Shown: positions 10,601 to 17,660 of the stretch, one piece after another | How positions within the stretch are numbered: the first letter of the stretch is position 1 | Layout of the letters: each line of letters begins with the position of its first letter | Origin: Pseudomonas uvaldensis | GTDB taxonomy: Bacteria > Pseudomonadota > Gammaproteobacteria > Pseudomonadales > Pseudomonadaceae | DNA length: 64,000 bases | NCBI RefSeq assembly: GCF_021271205.1 | Contig: NZ_JAIWKS010000011.1 | Span: 1-64,000, forward strand | Reading direction: 5' to 3' | Made by a program: the position numbers and the translations under genes | Notes under the pieces: generated by a model | The model's database searches: none | The model's input: the letters and a program-made list of their open reading frames with translations, nothing else | Told to the model about the DNA's origin: nothing

Positions 10601-11964
10601 TCATCGACAAGCCAGCGGCGGACGGCAGCCGTTACCTGGTGGGCTTCATCCAGGCCATCCCGGGCCGTCAGCCGGACCTGGACCAACTCAAGGCCGAAAT
10701 GCGCCTGGCGCTGCCCGACTACATGGTACCGACCACGCTGGCCGGCATCGTCCGGATCCCACTGGGCCCGACCGGCAAGATCGACCGTCGACGCTTGCAG
10801 GAAGTCGAGGTCGAGAACACCTCGATACGCCCCTTTACCGGCCCGAGGAATGTCACCGAGGACCTGCTGCAGGCCTATTGGCAGGAAACCCTGGACCTGG
10901 AGAACATCAGCGTCCACGACAACTTCTTCGAGCTGGGCGGCAACTCCCTCAAGGCCGTGCAACTGGTTGCCATGCTGACCCGGCACCAGGGTTTCGAACC
11001 GTCGCTCTCCGACTTCATCCAGGCGCCGACCATCGCCGAGTTTGCCCAGGTGCTGCAACGGACCGAAGCCATGCGCCGGGACACCGGTGCGCTGGTGGAT
11101 TTCAAGAACGCCAGCCAGGCACCTGCGCTGTTCCTGGTTCATCCCATCGGCGGCCATGTCTTGTGTTACGCCGCATTGGCCCGCGTTCTCAAAGACCAGG
11201 TCCATCTCTATGCCTTGCAGGCACCGGGGACCTGGGATGAACGCGGACCGCTGCAATCCGTGCAGGCCCAGGCGATCCATTATGCCGATGCCATCGAACA
11301 GGTCGCGCCACGAGGTCCCCTGAATATCGGTGGCTGGTCATATGGCGGCGTCGTTGCGTACGAGCTGGCAAGCGAGCTGCGCCGCCGTGGGCGACGCCTG
11401 CACAACGTGTTCCTGCTGGACACCATCGTGCGCATCAAGCAGGGCGAGGTGCAGATAGAACGCAGTGAATTCATGAACTGGTTCATGTGGGAGCTGCTCA
11501 GCGGCGACGGTCAGAAGGATTACGACTACCAGGCACTCGACTTCTCGTCCCTGGACGACCCGGATGCCTTCGATGCCATCAGGCAACACGGGATCGACCG
11601 TGGCCTGTTCGACGAAACCCTGACCCGGGCCACCCTGAACCAACTGTTCCAGGTCTTCCACGCCAACTGGCAATCCTTGCTGGACTACCGCTTCCCGCCG
11701 TTGGACCTGCCCATCACGTTGTTCGCTGCGGATGTCCAGCTACCCGATGTGCTGCAAGCCCCCCATGAATTGGTGGGGACCGCCTTCGCCGATCCCTACC
11801 GAGGCTGGCGTTCGATTGCGCCGCAGGTGCAGCGCATCGCCGTAGAGGGTGACCACCTGACGATGATGCGCGAACCGCACATCCGGCGAGTGGCCGAATT
11901 CATCAGATTACGCATGGACGCCGCACGGGCTGAGAACGCCAGCGCCAGGACGGCGTTCGTTTGA
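4690..11964 (+). CDS. braB: Dimodular NRPS, C-A(Ser)-T-C-A(Pro)-T-TE, brabantamide synthetase
   Basis: 2424 residues from ATG 4690, preceded by AAAAGG nine bases upstream; an in-frame ATG at 4621 lacks a comparable site. Domains: starter C (HHLIIDGW at 5101); A1 about 6085-7590; T1 (LGGDSLK, Ser codon 7717-7719); C2 (HHAILDG at 8332); A2 about 9268-10790; T2 (LGGNSLK, Ser codon 10945-10947); TE (GWSYGG, Ser codon 11338-11340). Aligned by eye to the GrsA pocket, A1 gives DVWHLSLID(K), the serine code. A2 gives DVQFNAHVV(K), close to the proline code DVQLIAHVVK. A starter C domain implies an acyl chain as first substrate. Fatty acyl-Ser-Pro with TE release is the brabantamide precursor. Flanking glycosyltransferase and FAD monooxygenase genes support this. 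Confidence 0.92.
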   Translation: MDVLYPLTAPQLDIWLDQVLHGDSPLYNIGGYARINGAVDASRMRLAVQQVVDRHDALRIQLVPGSPDHPLPRQRFLASVNVPLALHDVSGQADPEASALALLQTNLQAPFSFDSGLLFRAALLKVREDLYYFFVNCHHLIIDGWSFAMIGRAISQAYTALSDPAQTRVPAPTYQAYVEQQSDTDKHSPSVRRQRQYWLDKYRTLPEPLLAPRYQGRFAQRVAPSRNHAWRLPRALYDRLGEQARARGQGTVFHAMVGLLYTYFVRVTLRDEIVIGLPILNRANATHKATVGLFVGMSPVRLSLGTDLGFSELVARIALMLKQDYRHQRYPLSELNRELGLQNLGRRQLFDLVVSYEQDQDTRYGSALAQPVKLSNGYEQMPLAMHIREAAPEDDVWMHFIYNEAYFDAAQIEALQQRFMSLLDRVLADFDAPVKTLDLMPPAEREQVLTGWNSTRVDYPRDVLLHQLIEARVATHPEAIAVRFEDRTLTYEELNQQANRLAHALIEMGVRPDARIAICLERSLEMVVGLLGILKAGGAYVPLDPGYPADRLEHMLRDCTPSALITTRAQLANLPAVISPVLCLDTDSEHMVRQPAHNPDASALGLTPRHLAYVIYTSGSTGMPKGVMNQHDGVVNRLLWARDTYQVDEHSRILQKTPFSFDVSVWEFFLPLLSGAQLVVAAPGGHQDPRYLMEIMATTGITLLHFVPSMLQVFLDQVVPQRLPALKQVLCSGEALPPALQERFFHHLPQVQLHNLYGPTEAAIDVTAWQCRPDVHPGIVPIGHPIANTRLYVLDEHLQPLPPGIAGELHIGGIGVARGYLNRPQLTAERFIRDPFQATPEARLYKTGDLGRWLPDGCLEYLGRNDFQVKIRGLRIELGEIEAHLAACEGVKEVAVIARQAGDGDAFLSAYLVSETGSTLCPQSLREALRRQVPDYMVPRHLIQLEQLPLNANGKLDRKALPEPEHTSGSTDATAPRNPLEQTLAELWADNLNRPAPGIHDNYFMLGGDSLKVIHLQIQAREQGIGLTLAQVYQHPTIAELAQSLQAPNLTPTSLLPSTHVVPFAQVPEAIRQASEGEFDDVFAASQLQVGMIYHSMMHPDSAIYHDIFRYRLRLHWDPVAWERACDALIRRHPALRMSFDIGHAEIPMARVHARVESPVQVIDTLSLSAQARAQVIDAYVEERKRHREDWQRAPLYQFCVFVAAEEIDLVLSFHHAILDGWSVATLMRDLVTLYTSAPDTKPLPRLSTTPADFIVLERQAMANDDHRRFWGAYLSDAPAASMTSWVPAVAPDPTPHRSAYREIPAAELARLEAFCRDHDLPLRAVLLAAHGFAQAILSNHKEVLCGVISHGRPEFEDAASVLGLFLNTLPVRFSARGSNWLEVIRATAAEERKVFAHRRYPFALIHRDTAVALNVVFNYVDFYVLKDMVARDAEILVEWQTTEASNYDLLTTLGRHPGNGSLMLKMDYCTARVATCQAEAYADYLLRTLDLMIAEPDAQPRIPAWLPDLGPTNPVPAPLPRHNLSILLEHSLSHHSEQTALSFNQTRLSYRQLRDRCAQLADWLSRHGIGQGDRVAIMMPRSPELIVALLGVVQAGAAYVPIDLSYPHDRIRLILKDSQPGLVLFADASQDLAALAGKTVQRHWDSVTAEFDDDLARCHERVALVADTIAGEDNAYVLYTSGSTGRPKGVAMPHRALTNMIVWQIRQQPQHTPAAAPLKTLQYSPISFDVSFQEIFSTVCCGGELVLIDEGLRYDFIRLLKLIREQGISRLFLPYVAFQGLAEVALQLGIRPVSLRQINVAGEQLKITGEIRNLIDSLEDCRVENHYGPTEAHVVTSLTLEDAAAAWPSMPPIGTPIEGVRMHVLDAAGEACPVGVMGDLYIEGTCLANGYWNRPDLTDERFVYRQLEGKARRLYETGDIGFYLPSGDLVYQGRSDAQVKIRGYRVELGEIELAILGSTRFGAEIQQVAVIDKPAADGSRYLVGFIQAIPGRQPDLDQLKAEMRLALPDYMVPTTLAGIVRIPLGPTGKIDRRRLQEVEVENTSIRPFTGPRNVTEDLLQAYWQETLDLENISVHDNFFELGGNSLKAVQLVAMLTRHQGFEPSLSDFIQAPTIAEFAQVLQRTEAMRRDTGALVDFKNASQAPALFLVHPIGGHVLCYAALARVLKDQVHLYALQAPGTWDERGPLQSVQAQAIHYADAIEQVAPRGPLNIGGWSYGGVVAYELASELRRRGRRLHNVFLLDTIVRIKQGEVQIERSEFMNWFMWELLSGDGQKDYDYQALDFSSLDDPDAFDAIRQHGIDRGLFDETLTRATLNQLFQVFHANWQSLLDYRFPPLDLPITLFAADVQLPDVLQAPHELVGTAFADPYRGWRSIAPQVQRIAVEGDHLTMMREPHIRRVAEFIRLRMDAARAENASARTAFV

Positions 11965-11995
11965 ATCACCCCCCATTCGAAAAAAGGTGAACGAC

Positions 11996-13183
11996 ATGAC
12001 TGAACCCAGGAAAGCCATCGTGGCAGGCGCCGGCATCGGTGGGCTGACCGCGGCCATCGCCCTGCAACGAGCAGGTTGGCAGGTCAGGGTCTTCGAAGCG
12101 GCCCAGACGCTCCGAACCGGCGGCACCGGATTGTCCATCATGGCCAATGCGATGGCGGCGCTGCACGCCATCGATGCCCACCTGCCCGTGGAACAGGCTG
12201 GCCAGGCAATCCGCCAGTTCTGCTTCAAGAGACAAAACGGCACGCCCATCACCCGCATGCCGATCCATGAGATCGGCGAACAACTGGGCCACCCCAGCGT
12301 GAATATCCAGCGCCCACTGTTGCTGCGCGCCCTCGCCGCGCAGCTCGCACCCGACACGCTGATCACCGGATTGCGTTGTGTGGGCTACGCCCATCGCCCG
12401 GACGGCGTGACAGTGCGGTTCGAGGATGGCAGCAGCCACGAGGCGGACCTGCTGATCGGCGCCGACGGCCTCAATTCGGTTGTCCGCCAGCAGATGCTCG
12501 GCGAGACGCCCACACGCGCCTCTGGCTATATCGCGTGGCTGGCGGTAACGCCCTTCAGCCATCCAGTGATGAGCGAAGGCTATGTGGCGCATTACTGGGG
12601 CCGTGGCAAACGCTTCGGGTTGTGTGACGTAGGGGACGGCCAGGCGTACTGGTGGGGAACCTGCAACCACGATAATGCCGCGCACGCCGCCTTGAACGTC
12701 AATAAACAAGAGGTCCGGGCGACTTATGCCGGCTGGGCGCCGGAAGTCATGGCAGCCATCGAGGCCACCCCCGAGAATGCATTACTGAAAATGCACGCCC
12801 GGGATCGTCCTCCGGTCAAACAGTTCTGCGACGGGCACGTGGTGCTGCTGGGCGATGCAGCCCATCCGATGTTGCCCAGCCTGGGCCAAGGCGCGGCACA
12901 AGCGATCGAAGACGCGGTGGTACTGGCCGACCGGCTGGCGCAAACGCCGGACTTGCGCACCGCGCTGGCCCTCTACCAGGCGTATCGACTGCCCCGGGCC
13001 AACGGGATCGTCAACGCCGCTCGCTTCATGAGCGGTATCGAACAGGCCGAATCGGCGGTTGCCTGCTGGGTCAGGGAACTGTATTTCCGCCTGGTCCCGC
13101 AAAGCAGCTGGCGCAAGAAAAACCTCGACATCCTGTCATTCAAGGGCGGCTTACAGCCGATCCCTGACTACGTCAATGACTGA
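11996..13183 (+). CDS. braC: FAD-dependent monooxygenase, cyclocarbamate-forming (BraC-type)
   Basis: 395 residues of the class A flavoprotein (PHBH-fold) family. The FAD dinucleotide motif G-x-G-x-x-G is at residues 11-16, and the second FAD motif GDAAHPMLPSLGQG is near residue 286. ATG 11996 is chosen because AAAAAGG lies about nine bases upstream; the in-frame GTG at 11987 directly abuts that site. The gene begins 31 bases after braB stops, so co-transcription is likely. Known: in brabantamide and related pyrrolizidine pathways a flavin monooxygenase oxidises the bicyclic Ser-Pro intermediate in a Baeyer-Villiger-type ring expansion to the cyclic carbamate. That role is inferred here from the Ser-Pro NRPS next door. 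Confidence 0.88.
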   Translation: MTEPRKAIVAGAGIGGLTAAIALQRAGWQVRVFEAAQTLRTGGTGLSIMANAMAALHAIDAHLPVEQAGQAIRQFCFKRQNGTPITRMPIHEIGEQLGHPSVNIQRPLLLRALAAQLAPDTLITGLRCVGYAHRPDGVTVRFEDGSSHEADLLIGADGLNSVVRQQMLGETPTRASGYIAWLAVTPFSHPVMSEGYVAHYWGRGKRFGLCDVGDGQAYWWGTCNHDNAAHAALNVNKQEVRATYAGWAPEVMAAIEATPENALLKMHARDRPPVKQFCDGHVVLLGDAAHPMLPSLGQGAAQAIEDAVVLADRLAQTPDLRTALALYQAYRLPRANGIVNAARFMSGIEQAESAVACWVRELYFRLVPQSSWRKKNLDILSFKGGLQPIPDYVND

Positions 13184-13394
13184 AATTGACTCACGCATAG
13201 ACAAAAAATGAAAAAAAAATTCAAAATCCGACGGAGCCCTCCATAATTGGAACTCAGATTCCGGCCCCTGCTGTCCGGAACGATCCGCCGCAACACCGCC
13301 AAAAAACGGACAGGACGTCACTCGAATGAGCCCGATAGCTGCGCAGTTCATTGGTTTAATAAGGATTTTCGAATCGCAAAAAGCCCCTGCCAAA

Positions 13395-13428
13395 CCGCCA
13401 GTGCGGAAACTGATTTCCGCACTGGCGG
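13395..13428. other. Perfect 15-bp inverted repeat (stem-loop) downstream of braC
   Basis: The arms CCGCCAGTGCGGAAA (13395-13409) and TTTCCGCACTGGCGG (13414-13428) pair perfectly around the loop CTGA. No T-tract follows on either strand, so a classical intrinsic terminator is not clear. It may be a 3' stabilising stem for the bra transcript or a protein-binding dyad. Confidence 0.6.
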
Positions 13429-13478
13429 AATCTGGTCTGGTGTCGTCGGTCAGACAACGCCCCTCCCGCTCCACACGA

Positions 13479-13575
13479 TGTCCCTGTTTTCCCTTACAGA
13501 TTTTTCCTACATGAGAATGCTTAATAGTCCCACCAGCTGAATCGTTTTTCATGCGAATGGATTCACAGGTGATAT
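13479..13575 (+). promoter_or_regulatory. Promoter/leader element, copy B, upstream of the LuxR gene
   Basis: Second copy of the element at 3196-3290. It has TGTCCCTGTTTTCC then ACA (13479-13498), TTAATA (13521-13526), AGCTGAATCGTTTT (13535-13548), and a hairpin with arms TGCGAA / TTCACA (13552-13567, one mismatch) around the loop TGGA. Distances between blocks equal those in copy A to within a few bases. Sequence between blocks has diverged, which points to selection on the blocks. It suggests one activator drives both the bra operon and this regulator gene. Confidence 0.6.
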
Positions 13576-13653
13576 TGATCAACAGGTATTAATCCAGAAA
13601 GGCTTCAGCATTTTGGGAAGCGGTCGGATTTTCCTCCGTCAACGATCACTGAA

Positions 13654-14514
13654 ATGCAAAGCAGTTTCGATATGCAGGATAAGCATATGAATCGACATGC
13701 GGTTTTTGGAGGTGCGCAAAACACGCACATCTACGCAGAGCTAGGAAGGCTGATTTCAAGTGTCGGACACGAGAGTTTCTTGACCAACATGCACCAGCTG
13801 ATCGAAGCATCGGTGCCTGTCAGTCGACTCGAACTGAGCGAATGGACAGTTGACGATACTCAGACGAGCGTTCTCGATGTGCAGTTGCTGGGGGACGCGG
13901 GCCTGCAAAAAAGCCCCGAGATGCAATCCGTCTGTCCCACCACCGCGGTCCAGCGCAACGACCACCCCCTGGTGAAACGGGTGCTGGAAGTAGACGACGC
14001 CCTGCTGATCCACCTGGGCGCCAGGATGAAGGACGAAAGGGGTAACACCTGCCTCGGTACGTCCCACCAATGCAGCCTGATTTCCCGTAAAGGCAACCGC
14101 CGTTGCGTGATCTCGCTGCACCGACCGCAACTGCACCGTGACTTTTCCCTTCAGGAACTGTCCTTTCTGAAATACCTCTCCGAAACCTTGCTGCCACTGG
14201 CGGAGCGCCATGCCCATCTCAATCGCCAGTCAAGCGTCAAGGCCCCTGGCGGTGCTTCGGGTCACTCGCTCAATGCCGCGGAGCAAACGCAACTGCAGCG
14301 TGATTTCGATGAACGGTTGAGCCCGTGCGACGTCACGCTGTCGGTGCGGGAAAAAGAAGTCTGCCTGGGGCTTCTGGCCGGTGGCACGGTTCCGGAGATC
14401 GCGGAAAAACTCCAGGTCAAGAACAGCTCCATCGAAACCTACCTCAAGCGTGCCGCAGCCAAGCTTGGCGTCAGCGGGCGGCACGGGCTGGCGAAATGGA
14501 TGATCGGATCATGA
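13654..14514 (+). CDS. LuxR-type transcriptional regulator of the bra region
   Basis: 286 residues from ATG 13654. The C-terminal helix-turn-helix is clear: LSVREKEVCLGLLAGG, then VPEIAEKLQVKNSSIETYLKRAAAKLGV (shown in parts; about residues 228-275). The N-terminal 220 residues show no receiver and no AHL-binding domain that I can recognise. This is like the SalA/SyrF/SyrG class that controls lipopeptides in Pseudomonas. ATG 13687 (residue 12) has a better Shine-Dalgarno, AGGA at seven bases, so the true protein may be 11 residues shorter. Copy B of the shared element lies upstream, suggesting auto- or cross-regulation with braA-C. It probably corresponds to one of the LuxR regulators flanking known brabantamide clusters. 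Confidence 0.85.
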   Translation: MQSSFDMQDKHMNRHAVFGGAQNTHIYAELGRLISSVGHESFLTNMHQLIEASVPVSRLELSEWTVDDTQTSVLDVQLLGDAGLQKSPEMQSVCPTTAVQRNDHPLVKRVLEVDDALLIHLGARMKDERGNTCLGTSHQCSLISRKGNRRCVISLHRPQLHRDFSLQELSFLKYLSETLLPLAERHAHLNRQSSVKAPGGASGHSLNAAEQTQLQRDFDERLSPCDVTLSVREKEVCLGLLAGGTVPEIAEKLQVKNSSIETYLKRAAAKLGVSGRHGLAKWMIGS

Positions 14515-14599
14515 CGAACCGGCGCGCAAGGCCGCTGCCCCGACAGACCCCGCCTGCCCGTGCCAACGGGGCTTGAGCAGGCACTATTGAGACAGGTCG

Positions 14600-16024
14600 A
14601 TGCATAAATTCTTGAGCCCTCTGACAGCCGCCACCTTGCTGCTCGGCGGCTGTTCGCTGATTCCGGACTACCAGCGCCCCGCGGCCCCTGTCGCCGCGCA
14701 GTATCCGCAAACGTCGGCCTATGCTCCGGCACTATCAGGACCTGTCGCGGCCGACCAGGGCTGGCGCGACCTGTTTCGTGATCCGGCGCTGCAACAACTC
14801 ATCGAGAGCGCACTGCGCAACAACCGCGACTTGCGCGTGGCGGCCCTGAACGTCCAGGCCTACCAGGCGCAATACCGGATCCAGCGTGCAGATCTGTTCC
14901 CGGCAGTCAGTGCCACCGGCGCCGGTTCGCGCCAGCGGGTGCCCGCCAGCATCACACAGACCGGCGATTCCGCAATCAGCAGTTCGTACTCCGCCACGCT
15001 GGGCATCAGCGCTTATGAACTCGACCTGTTCGGACGCATCCGCAGCCTCAGCGACCAGGCCTCGCTCGTCTACCTGTCCAGTGAAGAAGCCCGTCGCAGC
15101 ACCCAGCTGAGCCTGGTAGCCAGTGTCGCCAGCGCCTACCTGACCTGGCGTGCCGATCAGGAATTGCTGGCGCTGACCCGCGACACCCTCCAATCCTTCG
15201 AACAGAGCCTGCGCCTGACAGAGCGCAGCAATCAGGTCGGCACTGCCTCGGCCCTGGACCTGAGCCAGTCGCGAACCTCGGTGGAAAGCGCCAGGGCCAG
15301 CCTCGCCAAGTTCCAGCGCCAGGTGGCCCAGGACTTCAACAACCTCACCCTGCTGGTCGGCGCATCGGTCGCCGATGACCTGCCTGCCCGGGCATTGTCG
15401 GAGGACTTGCTGGCCGAAGTCCCAGCGGGCCTGCCTTCGGACTTGCTGCAACGGCGACCGGATATCCTCGAGGCCGAATACCTGCTGCAATCGGCCAACG
15501 CCAACATCGGGGCCGCCCGTGCCGCGTTCTTCCCGAGCATCAGCCTGACCGCCAACGCCGGCAGTTCGAGCAACGAGTTGTCGGGATTGTTCAAGGGGGG
15601 ATCGGGCACCTGGCTGTTCCAACCCCAGATCAACCTGCCGATCTTCAATGCGGGCAGCCTGCGGGCGAGCCTGGATTATTCGAAGATTCAGAAAGACATT
15701 CGTGTATCGCAGTATGAAAAATCGATCCAGACCGCCTTCCAGGAAGTATCCGATGGCCTGGCGGCCCGCAAGACCTATAAGGACCAGCTGATCGCACAGA
15801 ACGATCTGGTACAGGCCAACCAGGACTATTACAGGCTGGCGGAGCGCCGGTACCGTATCGGCGTCGACAGCAGCCTGACGTTTCTCGATGCACAACGTTC
15901 GCTGTTCAGCGCCCGCCAGACGCTTATCGTCGATCGTTTGGCCCAGTTGCTCGCCGAAGTCAACCTGTACAAGGCGCTGGGTGGGGGTTGGCTCGAACGC
16001 ACACAGACGCTGACTGCGAGGTGA
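14600..16024 (+). CDS. NodT/OprM-family outer-membrane efflux lipoprotein
   Basis: 474 residues, normal length for a TolC-like RND outer-membrane channel. The lipobox LLGGC places the lipidated Cys at residue 18. Two OEP repeats follow, with landmarks YELDLFGRIRSLSDQA in the first and LLQRRPDILEAEYLL opening the second; the end KALGGGWL is typical. No matching membrane-fusion protein or RND pump lies in the window, so it would work with a partner elsewhere. Position next to the LuxR gene and the bra operon suggests a role in exporting brabantamide or the neighbouring lipopeptide, but this is inference. Confidence 0.85.
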   Translation: MHKFLSPLTAATLLLGGCSLIPDYQRPAAPVAAQYPQTSAYAPALSGPVAADQGWRDLFRDPALQQLIESALRNNRDLRVAALNVQAYQAQYRIQRADLFPAVSATGAGSRQRVPASITQTGDSAISSSYSATLGISAYELDLFGRIRSLSDQASLVYLSSEEARRSTQLSLVASVASAYLTWRADQELLALTRDTLQSFEQSLRLTERSNQVGTASALDLSQSRTSVESARASLAKFQRQVAQDFNNLTLLVGASVADDLPARALSEDLLAEVPAGLPSDLLQRRPDILEAEYLLQSANANIGAARAAFFPSISLTANAGSSSNELSGLFKGGSGTWLFQPQINLPIFNAGSLRASLDYSKIQKDIRVSQYEKSIQTAFQEVSDGLAARKTYKDQLIAQNDLVQANQDYYRLAERRYRIGVDSSLTFLDAQRSLFSARQTLIVDRLAQLLAEVNLYKALGGGWLERTQTLTAR

Positions 16025-16027
16025 CTG

Positions 16028-16237
16028 ATGATGGGTACATTCGAACCCGGAACGCTGGTTCGCTTACGCTCGGGAGGCAAGACCATGGTGGTCAAGCACG
16101 CCTCGTCCATCTCCCAACTGCCCGACACCCTGTTACTCCTGTGCGAGTACCGGGCCAAGAAACGCCTGGTACAGGGTTTCTATGCGATACGCGACCTGAT
16201 CCCTGCCTCCGTAGACCCTGGCGGCGAAAACACCTGA
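16028..16237 (+). CDS. Small DUF2158-like protein
   Basis: 69 residues: an N-terminal FEPGTLVRLRSGGKTMVV segment resembles the YodC/DUF2158 family of small SH3-like proteins with no firm function. It starts three bases after the NodT gene stops, with GAGG about seven bases before ATG 16028 (a second ATG follows at 16031), so it is probably co-transcribed. No catalytic motif is visible. Confidence 0.6.
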   Translation: MMGTFEPGTLVRLRSGGKTMVVKHASSISQLPDTLLLLCEYRAKKRLVQGFYAIRDLIPASVDPGGENT

Positions 16238-16271
16238 GGGAATGAGAGACCCTCCCCCGCACGGCTTGTGG

Positions 16272-17660
16272 TCAGACCGTTCGCGAATACTGGACCGTCG
16301 GGGCCGCCTCCAGATAGGCATCGAAGGCCATCGCGACGCTGCGCATCATCAACTGCCCCTGGGGCAGCAGCACCAGTGTGTCGGGATGGATCTGCACCAG
16401 TTGGTCGCGTACCTGCTCCTGAAGCCGGACCAGCGCATCGGCGAAGTAGTCGGTGAAACGAACGCCATGGACGGCCTCGATGCGGGCGAAGTCGATCCTT
16501 CCATGACACATCAACTCACTGATGACTTCGCGCCGCACACAGTCGTCGGCGCTCAGGCGATAGCCACGCTGCACCGGCAGCAGCCCCTGCTCCAGGCGCG
16601 CGTAGTATTGGGAAAGTTCCTTGACGTTCTGGTTATAGCTGTCGTCGACCTTGCCGATTGAAGAGACCCCGAGACCGATCAGGTCACAATCGGCATGGGT
16701 CGAGTAGCCCTGGAAATTGCGCTGCAAGGTGCCTTCGGCTCGTGCACGCACCAGTTCATCGTCCGGCAGGGCGAAGTGGTCCATGCCGATGTAGACGTAA
16801 CCGGCCTCGGTCAGGCGATTGATGGTCAGCTCCAGCAGCTCCAGCTTGCGCTCCGGTGGCGGCATGTCTTCCGGCCGGATCATCCGTTGCGCCCTCACCC
16901 GCTGCGGCAGGTGCGCGTAGCTGTAGGCGGCGATCCGGTCGGGACGCAGCGCGATGATCTTGCTCAGGGTAACGTCGAAACTGGCGACGGTTTGCAATGG
17001 CAGGCCGTAGATCAAATCGACACTGACCGACTTGAAGCGCGCCAGACGGGCGGCCTCCACCAATTGCGCAACCTGCGCTTCGCTTTGCACCCGATTCACC
17101 GCGGCCTGCACCTGGGCATCGAAATCCTGAACACCGAAGCTCAGACGGTTGAACCCCAATTGCCGCAAGCCCCGCACCCGTTCGGCACCGATGGTGCGCG
17201 GGTCGACCTCGATGGAGAACTCATGGGCGTCGCTGTCATCCATGTCGAAGGCCTGGCGCAGGCAGCCCATCAGATCGGCCAGTTGTTCATGGGACAGGTA
17301 GGTCGGAGTACCACCGCCCAGGTGAAGTTGGGTCAGCTTGCGCGAGCGGTCGAACAACGCTGCCTGCAAGGCGATTTCCCGCTTGAGGTACGTCAGGTAT
17401 TCGGCCGCGCGGTGGGTCTTGCGGGTAATGATCTTGTTGCACGCGCAGTAATAGCAAAGGCTTTGGCAGAACGGGATATGGATGTACACCGATAACGGCT
17501 TGGGGATCGGTGCCTGGTTGCTGCGCTGGGCCGCCTGGCGATACTCATCCATGGCAAATGCCTGATGGAACTGCGGCGCGGTGGGATAGGACGTGTAGCG
17601 TGGCCCCGGACGGTCGTATTTCTCGACCAGGGCGCGGTTGAAACCGGAGGGGGCATTCAT
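16272..17660 (-). CDS. hemN: Oxygen-independent coproporphyrinogen III dehydrogenase HemN
   Basis: 462 residues, the usual HemN length. The radical-SAM cluster motif is intact as Cys65-x3-Cys69-x2-Cys72 within FCQSLCYYC, followed by an additional Cys74 as in E. coli HemN. HLGGGTPTYLS follows. It oxidatively decarboxylates coproporphyrinogen III to protoporphyrinogen IX without oxygen in the cytoplasm. Its ATG overlaps the stop of the upstream HemN-like gene by four bases (ATGA), so the two are translationally coupled. An ANR-type box at 19034 suggests anaerobic induction. Confidence 0.93.
   Translation of the reverse strand: MNAPSGFNRALVEKYDRPGPRYTSYPTAPQFHQAFAMDEYRQAAQRSNQAPIPKPLSVYIHIPFCQSLCYYCACNKIITRKTHRAAEYLTYLKREIALQAALFDRSRKLTQLHLGGGTPTYLSHEQLADLMGCLRQAFDMDDSDAHEFSIEVDPRTIGAERVRGLRQLGFNRLSFGVQDFDAQVQAAVNRVQSEAQVAQLVEAARLARFKSVSVDLIYGLPLQTVASFDVTLSKIIALRPDRIAAYSYAHLPQRVRAQRMIRPEDMPPPERKLELLELTINRLTEAGYVYIGMDHFALPDDELVRARAEGTLQRNFQGYSTHADCDLIGLGVSSIGKVDDSYNQNVKELSQYYARLEQGLLPVQRGYRLSADDCVRREVISELMCHGRIDFARIEAVHGVRFTDYFADALVRLQEQVRDQLVQIHPDTLVLLPQGQLMMRSVAMAFDAYLEAAPTVQYSRTV

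Larger units (their letters stand above)
13184..13653. other. 470-base intergenic region between braC and the LuxR gene
   Basis: No credible ORF. From 13190 the sequence is A-rich. A TTCCGG / CCGGAA dyad lies at 13259-13280, the perfect hairpin at 13395-13428 follows, then promoter element copy B at 13479-13575. The last 75 bases form the probable leader of the LuxR gene and share CGATCACT just before the coding region with the braA leader (3313-3320). Confidence 0.6.

Noticed and set aside
13654..14514. Reading the LuxR protein as an AHL-responsive quorum regulator
   Set aside because: No autoinducer-binding domain is recognisable and no luxI-type gene is in the window.
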